Source: Cristatella mucedo (Eukaryota; Bryozoa; Phylactolaemata; Cristatellidae). Taken from it: a DNA stretch of 64,000 bases. The DNA lies in NCBI GenBank assembly GCA_009760855.2, contig WPIO01000083.1, positions 1,520,001 through 1,584,000 on the forward strand, written 5' to 3'. The notes under the pieces are model-generated. The model was given only the letters and a program-made list of their open reading frames with translations. It searched no databases and was not told the origin of the DNA. Below are positions 21,775 through 33,060 of the stretch, piece after piece (position 1 is the stretch's first letter; every line of letters begins with the position of its first letter). The position numbers and the translations under genes were made by a program.

Positions 21775-22890
21775 TTGTCAGTACTCTCTCTCTACTTGTG
21801 CAATAAAGAGGTCAGAGTGCACAGTCACCAGTTCCATGGCTTGAATGGCTCTTGTGCTTACGAGCATATAGGGCCGTCGGAAACAACGATGAATGAACGG
21901 CACGACAGTCGTGGTACCTGCCTTCGGGTACGTCACGGCAAGGTCAGCTCTCCCGACTGGCACAACAGAATCGCCGACCCAAGACATAAAGCATTGGATC
22001 GTACCCAAGATCTGGTGTTTCCATACAAAACGTCGATTAATGGTGTTGACGTCTTCGCCTGTGTCTAGTTGGAAGCGTACTTCAGCAGTGCTGATGACCA
22101 GCAGAGCCGTGATTCGCGTATTCTGACAACTCGGTCCAACAGCAAACATTTGCATTGTTTCTTCATATGGAACAGCATCGTCAACTCCCTGCACATAGAG
22201 CAGTCTAGTCTAGCATTGTCTATCATTGCTATCATTATCAATCTAGTCTAGCATTGCCGACTGAAATTGTTGAGACCGTTGCACTTGTGTCAGCGGCGTC
22301 CGTGAACTGGGCAATCTGCTCGCGATGCTGTGTCTCCGACCACAATTCTGGTAGTCCATCTCCATCGGTCCGGGCGTAGCAGCATTCGGGTTTACCCGCG
22401 TTCTTCGAATATCACGCGAAAACTGCTTTCGACCTGTGGCTGTGTAGCAACCATCTTAATTCGGCTGCTAGGGCTCTGAACGCTCGGAGCCTGGCCGCTC
22501 ATTTCACGCAGTTTTGAGTGCTTTCGAACGAGCGGCAAATATCAGTTGCTGCCTGCAGCGTCAGTTCAGATTCCCGCAGAAGCCGTTCTTGCAACGGGCG
22601 CTCCACGCTGAAAACCAATTTGTCCCTTATCGTATGATCGGGTCCTTAAAATTTCGCAGTCTCACCTGTGAGCGTAGCGCCGACAGAAGCGAGTCAAACG
22701 GCCCAGCGTAACTAATATTCCAGAGCCGGTAACTTTGCAGTACCTCAATTTTCCGCGGAGTGCAATACGCTTTAATCTTTTCCAGAATCTTATCCGCATC
22801 ATTGCTGTCGGAATCCTTTTCGTAAGTAAACTGGTACGATAGCTCCAGTACAGCTGGGGAGGCGCAGTGTAGAACGATCAACAAGTCTAA
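21775..22890 (-). pseudogene. Ty3/Gypsy gag and protease fossil
   Basis: Minus-strand retrotransposon remnant. The gag part (22884 down to about 22500) has the segment KILEKIKAYCTPRKIEVLQS, then SLLSALRSQVRLRNFKDPII and RPLQERLLRESELTLQAATD, the usual Gypsy gag order of short capsid blocks. The protease part (22194 down to 21778) has FQLDTGEDVNTI, with the catalytic Asp-Thr-Gly retained, and VVPVGRADLAVTY. A frame break and loss of a clear CCHC zinc knuckle separate the two. No reverse transcriptase follows. Confidence 0.8.
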
Positions 22891-23129
22891 ATTAAATACT
22901 GAAAGTGAAATTAATTGTATACTTTAATCTATCCGACCACTCTCAGGCGAGTATTTGAAATTGTATTCAACATCGTATCTCACAGCAACCAAAGATTTAG
23001 ACAGACCTTCATACAGCGATCCCGTTAAAACGTTCTTCTGCTCTCCGGCTCCTCCGCGTGGGCGCTCTCTGATTCTGCCCTGTAGAGCTGACCCTCGGGG
23101 TGTATGCGGGTAAGAATCGCAGTCCATTT

Positions 23130-23905
23130 TGTGTGATTTTGAATAGTTAGCGACTGATTTGGTGAATCTGGGTAGCGATGAGCAGAACTCAGCCTCCGGG
23201 CTAGCTGCTGCGCTGCTTCAACCTCCTGTTGTGGCGCTTATGTATTGCCTAGGTTTACACTGCCAATGTGTTATCCGTTGCTGTTTGTGCCACTAGTTCC
23301 GTAAAATGTCCAAATGCTTTGGATATGGGTGCATAAATGTCAATCGCCATCCTGGGTCTAGTTATGTTCGCCTGGTTACCATATATAATGCTTTGTTATT
23401 ATTAGGAGTATGTGCCGGAATGACAATGGTAAGTAAAGAAATAGCTTTATCTAGTATGTGCTGTGAAAAATATTTTGTAGTGCGCATTCGGCAACGGAAC
23501 CCACGGTTCACATTAAAATAGTACTGCCTTGGCTTTGGGTACTTCACAGTCGACTCGCTAGACGAGTTCCGAAACACTCTCCGTCTGTGGTAGCAAGAAT
23601 CGTGTGATTTATTTGAAGGATTAATGGTATGAATGGAAGATAAACGGTATGAATTTTGGTGATTTGAAATGTTCAAATTAAAGTGACTTTAGTTGGGTTG
23701 TCCTGCCTTCCTCTCTTTCTCTCTCTCTCCCTCTCTCTCTCTCTCACTGGTGAAGCCCACTGCATCTAAACAGATCTATCGATTATGCTGTTACGTACGG
23801 TTATTGTTTGTTGGTTCATTTTTCAACATCACGAATTCATCGGTAACGCCTAATCAAAACCGATGTGGATTGTTTGTATGTATTATCTTAGCTGATGTAA
23901 CAGCC
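23130..23905. other. No confirmed feature; CT microsatellite
   Basis: A small plus-strand frame at 23306-23521 begins with two closely spaced Cys residues but is not convincing as a gene. A CT-rich run occupies about 23708-23746. Confidence 0.4.
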
Positions 23906-23911
23906 TCATTT

Positions 23912-24055
23912 GTATAGCGGCAGAAAAGCCTTTTTGGCTATCACCACCGCTTGCAGTTGACAGTAAAGGATCGCTCAGCTGCAGGATTCGAACCCACGAC
24001 TCGGTGATGAAGAAAGAGCGAGCACGTTACCTCATGGGCTATCACGGCCCAGTAA
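23912..24055 (-). mobile_element. SINE-A copy
   Basis: Minus strand: cctcatttgtatagcggcag (reverse complement of the SINE-A 3' end), then ggctatcaccaccgcttgca, ggattcgaacccacgac (B-box) and gggctatcacggccc (head). Confidence 0.82.
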
Positions 24056-24500
24056 TATACACCGTAGACACAGCTCTCAGGTCTGCTAAATGTAGCTACT
24101 ATTTTAAATAGAATTTTCAAGGTTTGATTGCCTTCAGCTTACTATGTCTTGATATCTTGTGAGTGGGTGCTATGGAATAGCATTTCGGGCTTTTCAATAT
24201 TTATCTTGGTGCTCAAAGAATTTAGATAAGGAGTTAATTGACCAACCGCCTCTTTGCTGTCGAGATTGATTGGATTGTGTTGAGGCATTGCTTCTAATCC
24301 GCATCAGGTGTTGATCCACGATGGATAGTTGATGCCACTCTTCCTACATCAGCATCAAATTTGTAGCCACTTTCAATCCTGATGGGCTTGCCTAGTGTCT
24401 AGACCTTACTCTTAAATAGAAATGTGCATCTGTGTAAGGCCATCGTGCAGCCAGGAGCACTGTGGAGGCCTCCATCAAATAAGTGGCAGGTGCTGCCGAC

Positions 24501-24804
24501 TAGTGGCAGAGCCAGGATTTTCATCTCGGCAGGGCAAGACCTGCAGAATTTGTATCTAAGGGCAAGACACACAAGAACTGTAAGTAGGCAGGGCTAGACC
24601 CTGCTATTAAAAAAATATAGCAAAACATCGTAGCGTTAGTTTGATGCAAAATCGGTGGTTGCTTGTTTAATGGAATTAAGACATAATTTCGTCGTCGGTG
24701 ACACGGGGCCTAAGAATACGGGCGGCGGAGCAGGTAGCTGTCCCCTGTAGGCGGAGGGGCATTTGCTCCCCCTTCCCGTCCTTCCCCCACTGGCTCCGCC
24801 ACTG
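24501..24804. mobile_element. hAT-type MITE with target-site duplication
   Basis: A 304-bp non-autonomous element. The left terminus tagtggcagagccagg and the right terminus ctggctccgccactg are inverted copies of a CAGTGGCGGAGCCAG-type hAT end. It is flanked by gctgccgac (24492-24500) and gctaccgac (24805-24813), a duplication with one mismatch; the last 8 bp match hAT target-site length. The interior has no coding capacity. A related sequence lies at 17556-17700. Confidence 0.85.
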
Positions 24805-24814
24805 GCTACCGACC

Positions 24815-25560
24815 GATGGAAGTTGTCCTTTTCTTTCTCAGGTTATTGGTATGCATAGATTGTGGTGTACCAACTGATGCGTAAGCATAGGACCCTCTAA
24901 ATGATGCAGGCAATACTAGCTTTGAATAGATCTGTAAATATATGCTAAGCTGCTTTATGCACACCAAGCATCTTATGCTTATCATCACAAGCATGCTGCA
25001 TCTATGAGGGTGGGAATCTTTTAGTCACATCTAGTTGCAGTTTTGCACATTTAAAGAGCAGAGATGTCGTGCCTCTTGCTAGGTATTGGAAGCTTGAAAT
25101 CCTGTAGTGAGAGAATGTGCACATGGGTAGGTCGTGCAGCTTCAAACGTGTTTCTGCTTATGTCCACTTCCAAGTACACATTCATTGGTGAATGTACCAC
25201 ACCTTTGCATTGTCTAGTAGCTCAAATACTGGGGCAAGAGCTCTGCAGTTTTGCACAAGCAAGCTGATGCCACCTTGACGTGTGTTCCATTTGGAGCACC
25301 TAGAGTTACTTTTTATTATTTGTTTCTCCGTTGGCACAAGATCTCTTCGATTAGTACTGCTACAGGGTGTTTAGTAGGGCTTCTAACAATTGCTACTAAT
25401 TCGGTGGGTCTATAATCCATCACCAGAGTTATGAATACACTTCTTTTTAATCTGAGGCTTCATACTAGAAGCTCATCATTGCCTTGAGCCAAATTGCCTA
25501 GCTAAGCATATGGTTGTATGTTTGATTTGATTGCAACAACGTGGAAAGTTGTGTTCAGAC
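24815..25560. other. No recognised feature
   Basis: No conserved exon or clear repeat recognised on either strand. Confidence 0.4.
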
Positions 25561-25564
25561 TTAG

Positions 25565-25920
25565 TCGGTTGGAGTATGCTCCCAAAGCCTGGAACTCCCT
25601 CCCAACCTGTGTCAGAACATCCCCTGACCTGACCACATTTAAAAGGAACTTAAAAACACACCTATTTAGGGCAGCATTTAGTGGGTCCCTGTGATTACTT
25701 CACGTGCTTATGCGTGCTAACACTGTGCATGCTGCCACTAACCACATTTGCATGCTGACCCTGTGCATGTCCCCCTAACCATGTTATTCATTTTGCTTGT
25801 TTTCCAAGCATGATTTTACTTACCATTCAATTGCATTTCCCTTTGCAGCAAATGTAAAGCGCCTAGAAAGAGATTAAGTTCTCTGAGGGCGCTTTATCAA
25901 GTACATTATTATTATTATCT
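25565..25920 (+). mobile_element. LINE 3' end, 5'-truncated
   Basis: Plus-strand copy beginning inside the ORF2 C-terminus (YAPKAWNSLPTCVRTSPDL) and running through the 3' untranslated region to the hairpin gcgcctagaaagagattaag and an ATTATTATTAT tail. Similarity to the other young copies is high. Confidence 0.92.
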
Positions 25921-26518
25921 CAAAATGCTATGGAATTATGTAGGTAAATGAGAATGCGATATGTATTTTTTTGGATATCCATTGTCTTCAATCGATGGTA
26001 TAGAGCAAGCTGGTTAATCATTTCATTGATGTATGTTAGCTGTGACCTCCTTAGAACTCCGTCACTTTTCACCTTAAAAAAGAGGCTATGAATGCAATAA
26101 TAATCTTGGCCGACTGAATCTGCAGTGACCCTGATGTGGCAGCCTAAAGCAAACCCAACTGCACTCACAGAGGTGTTGCCATACTGTGCTAATGGGGTTT
26201 GAATGATAATACTGTGCATGCCTCTGCAGGGGCTTAGAATAAGTCTCGACTAGTTTAACAAAGCTGATCGTGGGAATTACAAGCTTACTTATGTTCTTAG
26301 CCTTTATTGGCTGCAATAGTGCTTACTCAATTATAGCCTCATTGTTGGCAACGAATGCTTGGCAACGGCAAGCAGGCAAGGCTGCGGCTTTTTATTTTAC
26401 CACCCATGCACTAGCATTGCAAACATGTGTCATAGTGGTTCAGCAAGCCATCGTTACTAGAAAAGTAGTACTGTGTAAAGTGAAGTAAAGGTTATCTGAT
26501 TTAGAGTGGGGGACCTTA
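25921..26518. other. No recognised feature
   Basis: Only short open frames; none shows a recognisable family or splice context. Confidence 0.4.
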
Positions 26519-26640
26519 ACGGCTGTCACCACTGCTTGCAGTGGGCAATAACGGATTGCCTGCTGCAGGACTCGAACGAACGACCTGGGTCGCGAAGTGC
26601 TAGCAGCGTGACCTCTACTCTGTGACCCAGCTCCGTAATG
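26519..26640 (-). mobile_element. SINE-A, partial
   Basis: Minus strand: ggctgtcaccactgcttgca, gtgggcaataacggattgcc, ggactcgaacgaacgacc (B-box region) and a degraded head near gtgacccagctccg. Confidence 0.75.
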
Positions 26641-26888
26641 ATGTGATCGGCTGCTTCGTGGTGTGCTGCATGTAGTGGTGCTTGAGAAACAACGAATATG
26701 TTGTTGCGCACTATAATAATATATATACTATAATAATGCATTCGAATTAACAGCGCAGATAGAAAATCTCATACTTGTCAAGTATTTTATCACAAAGGGA
26801 CTTAGTTCCACTCCCAGTGGAAAAGCCCGGCTGTGGCTCCTTGTCTTTTGGGCTTGTATTGGATTCCCTGTGAATGTGGGTGCTGTGA

Positions 26889-26987
26889 GAATAATAATAA
26901 TAATAATAATAATAATGCACTTGATAAAGCGCCCTCAGAGATCTCAATCTCTTCCTAGGCGCTTTACATTTGCTGCAAAGGGAAACC
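26889..26987 (-). mobile_element. LINE 3' tail, very short copy
   Basis: A run of eight AAT units, then gcacttgataaagcgccctc, the hairpin, and gctttacatttgctgcaaag. Only about 100 bp of the LINE 3' end is present, a strongly 5'-truncated insertion. Confidence 0.88.
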
Positions 26988-27024
26988 TTACTTTCCCTCT
27001 TCCCGATGAAATTGGTCTTATCAA

Positions 27025-27170
27025 CCTGGGCGAGCAGCGGTTAAGGTGCTCGCTCCGACCAAGGTCTGACTGAGGTCGTGGGCTCGAGCCCGAGGCACAT
27101 GTGAAGCACCTGAATAGAGATTAAGTTCTCTTGGGGCGCTATATAAATGAATTATTATTATATTATTGCA
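27025..27170 (+). mobile_element. SINE-B copy
   Basis: Head gcagcggttaaggtgctcgc, ggtcgtgggctcgagcccga (B-box), then cacctgaatagagattaagt and tctcttggggcgctatataa with an ATTATTATT tail. The 3' end copies the hairpin and tail design of the LINE in this window. Confidence 0.85.
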
Positions 27171-27174
27171 GTTG

Positions 27175-28685
27175 CAGAACATTTCTAGCTATAACAATAT
27201 ATGCCTTCTCAGTGCACGGTTTCAAGCTTCCTGTGCTAGTCCCTATCTAGGGCCCGGCATCGTTTCTAGTGTATTTAAGCAGAAGTGGGTGATATGCCTG
27301 TGACCAGTCGGGACATTGGTAGCAGCATGGCTATTTACGTAATAGACTAGGCGGATCAAGGGGGCAGCTGACTTGAGCAGCGGTGACAGCTTTAGCGAGA
27401 ATGTATGACTCTCTGACTTTAGGGGGGGGGGCTTTGTACAAGAGTGCTGTTTACAACCAATTTATGTATCGCCCACCTAATCTCTTTTATGAATCTCAGA
27501 GGTCCAGTGCAGCCCAGGCCAACATTGTCGGGCAAGAAAGAAAATTGGTAACTTTCCTGTCTGGGCTAAATAGAGGCAGAACCTCCACCCACAACTAGCA
27601 TGGTAGGGTCAGAAAAGTGGTCCACTTATTTATATCTATTTTAGGACCGTGTACCTCAAGGTCCGACTGACCTCGGCGCTAGGCTGCATGCAGGGGATCA
27701 AGAATGCTCGCTTATCCAGCACAAGCTCGTAATTAAGTCGGCTCTGTGCGCCTAGCATTGCAATACAAGTTATCTCCCTGGGTGATAAGTGCTATTTTCA
27801 ATGGCTTGAGCCTCAAATGTAGAGACAACGGCCATTATTTTCCACGAACTTTTATGCTGTGAACCGGACAGTGATACCTTTAAATTTACATTTAATTATT
27901 TATTATTATTTAATATTATAATAATATATAATTTAATATTATTATTTTATTATTTAATTGTTTAATAATTTACATCACATTTAAATATACCACTTGCAAT
28001 GAGAATAAGTGCCTAGAAAGAGATTCAGTTCTCTGAGAGTGCTATACAAATGTATTGTTATTACTAATTATAAAATGACAAATTTGCATATTTTTGGTAA
28101 ACGGAATAAAAAATGAGCATGTATGTATACTGCAAGTATACAAAAACGACCGCAAAAGATTTACTAGTGAGCAATTGTCATATATTTACGAATGTGGTAT
28201 AAATTACTTTCCGAATCTTCTCCCTACTTTAATTTTCCATCATGCTCTCATTATTCTGACTTTGGTAGCTTGTGTTCAAGGTCCACTAGATCCCGGTGGA
28301 AACGCTTGCTTTCGCATCTTGAGTAATTTCTTGTGCCGTACACGTACTTTACTTGTACTTGTACTTTCTCCTTGAATTTATTAAAATGAGCATCAAGGAT
28401 GTGGACATCAAAGGACATCCTGTAGCCCTAGGACATTGTGCTGCAGCTCTTCACCATAGAAAATTGTTTAATTTCAAATGTATCACTGTCCTGAATGCAG
28501 AGTCACAGTTTATGGGTAAAAGCAGTCAGTCTCTGTATTTTTGAGGCATTAGCGGTTGCCAAATAGCACTTACAACCCAGGGACAAAGATCAAATGGAAA
28601 TTTGTTTGGTAGTGAATTATCGAGCTTCAGGCACGACACGGCCTCTCACCGCAATCGGTCGCTTCTGGATTTACCTCCTCCTTCA
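27175..28685. other. Upstream region of SMYD3-like gene
   Basis: Contains an almost pure A/T tract with local palindromes at 27885-27972 and a short plus-strand LINE/SINE tail at 27995-28065 (gtgcctagaaagagattcag). A C/T-rich run ending in ttcag at 28668-28686 looks like a splice acceptor just before the SMYD3-like ATG. No upstream coding exon was recognised. Confidence 0.5.
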
Positions 28686-28693
28686 GGTCTGGA

Positions 28694-29545
28694 ATGGCTG
28701 CCGAGCAGCCACCACCACCGACGCCGCCGGCAGCTGCTTCTTCGTTCCTGAAGGGCAGCTATGCGCCGGGTGAGCTCATCCTGTCGTCTATGCCTTACGC
28801 GCACGTCCTGTGCGCTCGCGAGAGCGGGCGCTACTGTGACAGCTGCTTCACTCACAAGGCTCAGCTCGACCCTGCTGCAGCAGCAGCGGTGGCAGAGTCG
28901 CAGAGCGACGGGCCGATGGTGGCCGACAGAGCGTCCCTGCGTCGATGTGCTGCCTGCAAGCACGACTGGTACTGCAGCCGGACGTGCCAGCAGTCGGCCT
29001 GGCCCATTCATCGGTACGAGTGCAAGCTGCTTGCTGCCTGTGCACCGAAGGTGCCGGCCGACAGCGTCCGACTGCTGCTGCACGTGTGCATGCGCGGCGG
29101 CGGCGGAGCCAAGTCGCTTAGCCGTCGGCTGCCGAGTGGCGGCGGCGGCGGCAGAGCTGCCGTAGCAGACCCGGGCTGGCGCACGTTTGCCGACCTGATG
29201 AGTCATCGGGAGAAGATGGCCGAGGATGCACAGCGAGGGGAGCAGTTCGCCGAGCTGCTGCACACGTTGCGTCTCTACTGCAAGCCTGCCGGGCTGCTGC
29301 CGGGCGGCGGCGGCGGCGACCTCGAGCTGCTGCTGCCGCCGCCGTCGAGCGTGCTGACATGCTTTGGCAAGATATGCACCAACTCGTTTTCCATCTGCAA
29401 CCCGGAGATGCGAGCGATCGGCGTGGGAGTCTATCTCAGTCCGTCGGTGTTCGATCACTCGTGCGTCCCCAGTGCCGTGGCGACGTTCACCGGGGTGCAG
29501 ATGAACGTTCGCGCTCTGCGCCACATCGACACCGCAGCGGAAGAG
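28694..29545 (+). CDS. SMYD3: SMYD3-like SET/MYND protein, exon 1
   Basis: SMYD-family proteins are lysine methyltransferases with a SET domain split by a MYND zinc finger. This exon gives 284 residues. GELILSSMPYAHVLC matches the start of the SET domain. The MYND ligands are C48, C51, C85, C88, C94, C98, H106 and C110, with an Ala-rich insertion between the first two pairs. Gly-rich loops follow near residues 135-155 and 205-210. The SET core is ICTNSFSICNPEMRAIGVGV then SVFDHSCVPSA. The family motif is NHSC; here Asp254 replaces Asn. The N-terminal GNG-type SAM motif is not seen; it may be lost or lie in an upstream exon, as a good acceptor ends at 28686. Donor GAG|GTGACC. Confidence 0.92.
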
Positions 29546-30575
29546 GTGACCCATGCTGGCTCGGCACCAACGCGTGACACCGTTTGGCGCATGTGTGGCA
29601 TCCTTTTCTTTTTTGGTCGTCTAGTCTGCAGCTTCTTCTGGCGGGGGGGGCGGCGGCGTGTGTGGAGCAGTGGCTACCGAAATATCTTTGCTTGACTCAT
29701 GCTGGCAATCGTGCTTGTTTTGGAAAAACGTGCGCATGCGTGAGTGCTTGCTTGCGTTTGTGGCATGTGTGGTGTGCAAGGTAACAGCTGGTGGTTTTAT
29801 TATAGAACTGACTAAGCTGAGTGTATGAGATGTAGTTGCATAGCTTTTACAGGGAGGGCAGAAGAAGGTATGCCACCAGGCTTCCCGACGTTAGTCATGC
29901 AGACAGCAGACGCGAATTATTTAGAGGTGCTGATAAGTACCCTAAATAGGCGATTCAAGACGAATTATTTTTTGGGGCCTGATGGATTGTGCAGACTTTG
30001 GCTCGGAGACTAGAAATTGAGCTCGGAATGTTACATTTTGGTGTATCGCTGAACAGGATTTCACACCAGAAAAACTGAACGCTTTAAGCTGCTTTTTATT
30101 ATGGTAATTCGTCAGTAACCTGCAGCTATTACCGGCACCCACTGGTGTTACTCCAGCTATTACGCCAGGTCCGTTTAAGGGACTTGAAGGTATCCACGAG
30201 CATAGATACGTCATCTACACCCATCATTAGGACATCCAGCTCATAACTATCTATGGTCCAAATTGGCCGATGTAATGTAATATAATTTATCTACGTCAGT
30301 AGCTCCACAAAGAATAGGTAGGTGTTACGCTGGAGATTTTTCTTTAAAACACTCAAAGCCGAAGTGGCTGTCAGTGCTTGTACAGTACTTGATCTCAGGC
30401 AGCAAAGAGGAAGTTAAAGGCAGTGCTCAGTCAAGAGGGCAGTCGAGGAAGTGAGTACCATGGAAGTAGCAGCCCATACAGGCAGGAAAGGATGTGCTGC
30501 AGTCGGCAGCAAGAGAAAACATTTTGCTCTGCATCCCTTGAGCCGCCGCAGCTGCTTCAGCAAAGAAGACTCTGG
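29546..30575. other. Intron of SMYD3-like gene, first part
   Basis: Starts at the GTGACC donor; contains a G8 run near 29643. No exon or known repeat was recognised before the LINE copy at 30580. Confidence 0.6.
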
Positions 30576-30579
30576 ACTC

Positions 30580-31015
30580 TTGGACTGGAATCCAACAGTC
30601 TACAAATACCTCGTACAAACCTCAAATCCTTTGGAGACCGTGCATTTAGTTCGAATGTTCCCGAAGCCTGGAACTCACTCCCGACTTGCGTCACAACATA
30701 CCCTGACTTGACCACATTTAAAAAGAACTTAAGGACACACCTATTTAGGACAGTATTTAGTGGGTCCCTGTGATTCGTCCTTTATGTGCTTATGCGTGCT
30801 GACACTGTGCATGCTGCCACTAACCACATTTGCATGCCGACCCGGTGCATGTCACCCCTAACCATGTTATTCATTTTGTTTGTTTATCAAGCATGATATT
30901 ACTCACCATTCAATCGCGTTTCCCTTTGCAGCAAATGTAAAGCTCCTAGAAGGAGATTGAGTTCTCTGAGGGTGCTTTATCAAGTGCATTATTATTATTA
31001 TTATTATTATTATTA
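30580..31015 (+). mobile_element. LINE 3' end in SMYD3-like intron
   Basis: Plus-strand, 5'-truncated copy starting at LGLESNSLQIPRTNLKSFGD and WNSLPTCVTTYPDLTTFK, then the 3' untranslated region and the hairpin with a long ATT tail (30988-31013). It is in the same direction as the host gene and brings no obvious splice or poly(A) signal. Confidence 0.92.
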
Positions 31016-31067
31016 AGACACATGGCTGAACCTCTTGGATTTGTTGACCAACTTTCTGCTTTATTCT

Positions 31068-31135
31068 CTGGTTTGGTCCAGTGGTTAAGATGCTTGCGCT
31101 TCCAGTGGTTAAGGTGCTTGCTGACTGAAGTTTGC
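31068..31135 (+). mobile_element. SINE-B head fragment, internally duplicated
   Basis: ctggtttggtccagtggtta is followed 30 bp later by a second ccagtggttaaggtgcttgc, so the tRNA-like head is partly duplicated. The 3' half is missing. Confidence 0.6.
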
Positions 31136-31399
31136 AGCACCATGCCAGAGGAGGGCTTTGGCTCCTTTGCCAGTTTCAAGAGTTGATTTTATTTTAGGAC
31201 CGCGATCATACAGATTCTACTATTCTGGGTGGCTGTCGATGCATTAGGGCCTTCAATTCGTCACCTACTCCTTGACCTTGCATGCCGAGCATCTCGTTGA
31301 CTTTGCTTCAGTCGCCCTCGACCAGAGAAGTTTGCAATTCTTTATTGGCCCCTGCAAATGGAGTGATTGCTGCTAAGGTTCCTCTGCCACTATATTAAC

Positions 31400-31545
31400 G
31401 AGCTGGTTTCGCCCAGTGGTTAAGGTGCTCGCCCCGACCAAGGTCTTGCCGAGGTCGCACGCACGAGCCCTGAGGCATATGTGAAGCGCCTGAATAGAGA
31501 TTAAGTTTTCTTAGGGTGTTATACAAATGCATTATATTTATTTAT
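31400..31545 (+). mobile_element. SINE-B copy in SMYD3-like intron
   Basis: Full-length layout: gagctggtttcgcccagtgg head, tcgcacgcacgagccctgag, gtgaagcgcctgaatagaga and ttaagttttcttagggtgtt, then a TTTAT-rich tail. Confidence 0.85.
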
Positions 31546-31549
31546 ATTT

Positions 31550-32084
31550 AACGAGGCTGTTGAATCAGCTCACCTATTGCCTTGTGTAAACCACAGGCTC
31601 TTAGTCACTCTCTGGTCTATGTGACACTCTTCCCGTGGTTGTCTTTGCCCATTCCAGGAAATAGCCACCTGTCGAGTATAAAAATGGAAAATGAGCTTTC
31701 CCAACTGACCGGCTTCTATAGCAGGAAGTCTTGGTGGTTTTAGGAAATTTTCTTCGACAGTCGAAAAATGTCTTAGTAGTGAGGTGGAGCAAAATTAAAC
31801 CCAGGCCACTGGTGCCGAATGCGAACGTCACTAGCAACTAACCCATCCTAGAAAACGCCATTGATGTGAGGTTTCAATGTTAAGTGAGTGGCTAATCACG
31901 TATTTTACTGTGTGCCCTCCTGGCACTATAGTATTACAGAAGGCCTTTCTAGACACGGTCTCGATGAGATAATTCGCATGGAGAGTATATAGTACGAAGG
32001 TCACTTAGGTTAAGATGTCCATGTACTACCTCTGAGTGCCTTCTTCAGAGATTGGTGCTGCAACGATGCCAACTGTCGTTGTAG
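31550..32084. other. Intron of SMYD3-like gene, last part
   Basis: No repeat recognised. It ends with the acceptor gtcgttgtag at 32084, giving an in-phase junction to exon 2. Confidence 0.6.
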
Positions 32085-32807
32085 GTGCTGATAAGCTATA
32101 CAGACTTACTGACTCCCACAAGCCAGCGCCAGGCAGCTCTGTGGCAGCAGTACTACTTCCACTGCAAATGCTCCCGGTGTGTCAGCTGTACACCTTATGA
32201 TGTCGACAAGGCCTTGATGTCGTATTATTGCAAACATTCTCCAGATGGCGAAGGCTGTGCTAGCTGTGACGTGTGCAGTCGTAGCCTCGCTGACACACTT
32301 GAGAAGAGAGTGGCTGCAATCCTGTCATTGCAAGCACGAGCGAGCAGTGTGGCCGAGTTCTCTGTAGCTGCAGGGCAGGCGGCGAAATTCCTGGCGGACA
32401 CTGCATTCGTGCTGGGCAAGTGCAATGCGCTGACGGTGAAAGTGCGCGATGCTTTTCTGAATGCGAGCCTAGAGATTGGCACCTGGGAGGATGCAGCCGA
32501 GGTTGCTGCCCAGCTGCTGGAGCCGTACCAGCTCTGCAGCCAGCTGCTGCCCCATCCATCAACGGGCATACTGCACTTCATTCTCGCAAAGCTGCTTCGG
32601 CACCTTTGGCGACTTGCCGAGGCTGCTCGTCACTTTGACGAGGCACTCGCAATTCTAACGGTGACACACGGCTCCGATCACGCTCTAGTAAAGGATTTGA
32701 TCGAGCAGCGAGGCCGCTGTCAGGCCGAGCTACTGCTGTCAGGCGGGCCGGACTCTATGCTCAGCACGTCACTGCGGCTGTCGACTAATGTGCCTCGCTT
32801 ACTTTGA
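32085..32807 (+). CDS. SMYD3: SMYD3-like SET/MYND protein, exon 2
   Basis: Joins exon 1 in phase 0 and gives AAEE-VLISYTDLL, matching the GEEL-TICYLDML end of the SET domain; the conserved Tyr of ISY is present. The post-SET zinc motif follows as FHCKCSRC. The remaining 200 residues are an alpha-helical TPR-like C-terminal domain with ALTVKVRDAFLNASLEIGTW, LLEPYQLC and VTHGSDHALVKDLIEQ, the last matching the VTHGREHSLIEDL end of human SMYD3 as I recall it. The stop is TGA at 32805. The spliced product is 524 aa, about 100 longer than human SMYD3 because of Pro/Ala- and Gly-rich insertions. The reading frame is intact. Confidence 0.93.
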   Translation: MLISYTDLLTPTSQRQAALWQQYYFHCKCSRCVSCTPYDVDKALMSYYCKHSPDGEGCASCDVCSRSLADTLEKRVAAILSLQARASSVAEFSVAAGQAAKFLADTAFVLGKCNALTVKVRDAFLNASLEIGTWEDAAEVAAQLLEPYQLCSQLLPHPSTGILHFILAKLLRHLWRLAEAARHFDEALAILTVTHGSDHALVKDLIEQRGRCQAELLLSGGPDSMLSTSLRLSTNVPRLL

Positions 32808-32889
32808 TTTGCCCCAAAGTTGGGGCATTGAGAGCATAGTCGCGCAAGCACGATTTTCATTTCACATTATGAAAAAAAAACGTTTTAGC

Positions 32890-33060
32890 TATTCTCGTTG
32901 AATTTCATGCGATATTGCTCTCGCGTTCTCATCATGTGGCCTTCGATGGACCTGGCCTGGCCGGCTAGCGTCCCTACATATTCCAACTGCGATTCGGCCG
33001 TAATTTTTACAGCAGGCGTCGAGCAACTGCAGTTTCGATTTATCATTAAATAAAACGAGT
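32890..33060 (+). repeat. Short dispersed repeat, unit 1
   Basis: Shares tggcctggcc-ggc-agcctccctacatattc, caactgc-attcg-c-g and aggcgtcgagcaactgc-gtttcgatt with 34430-34640 and 34645-34815. It lies just past the SMYD3-like stop. It contains AATAAA at 33049-33054, which could serve as a poly(A) signal for that gene. Confidence 0.6.

Noticed and set aside
23306-23521. Possible THAP-type zinc-finger fragment (MSKCFGYGCINVN)
   Set aside because: Only the first two Cys fit; the C2CH pattern and the conserved Trp and AVPTIF-like block are missing.
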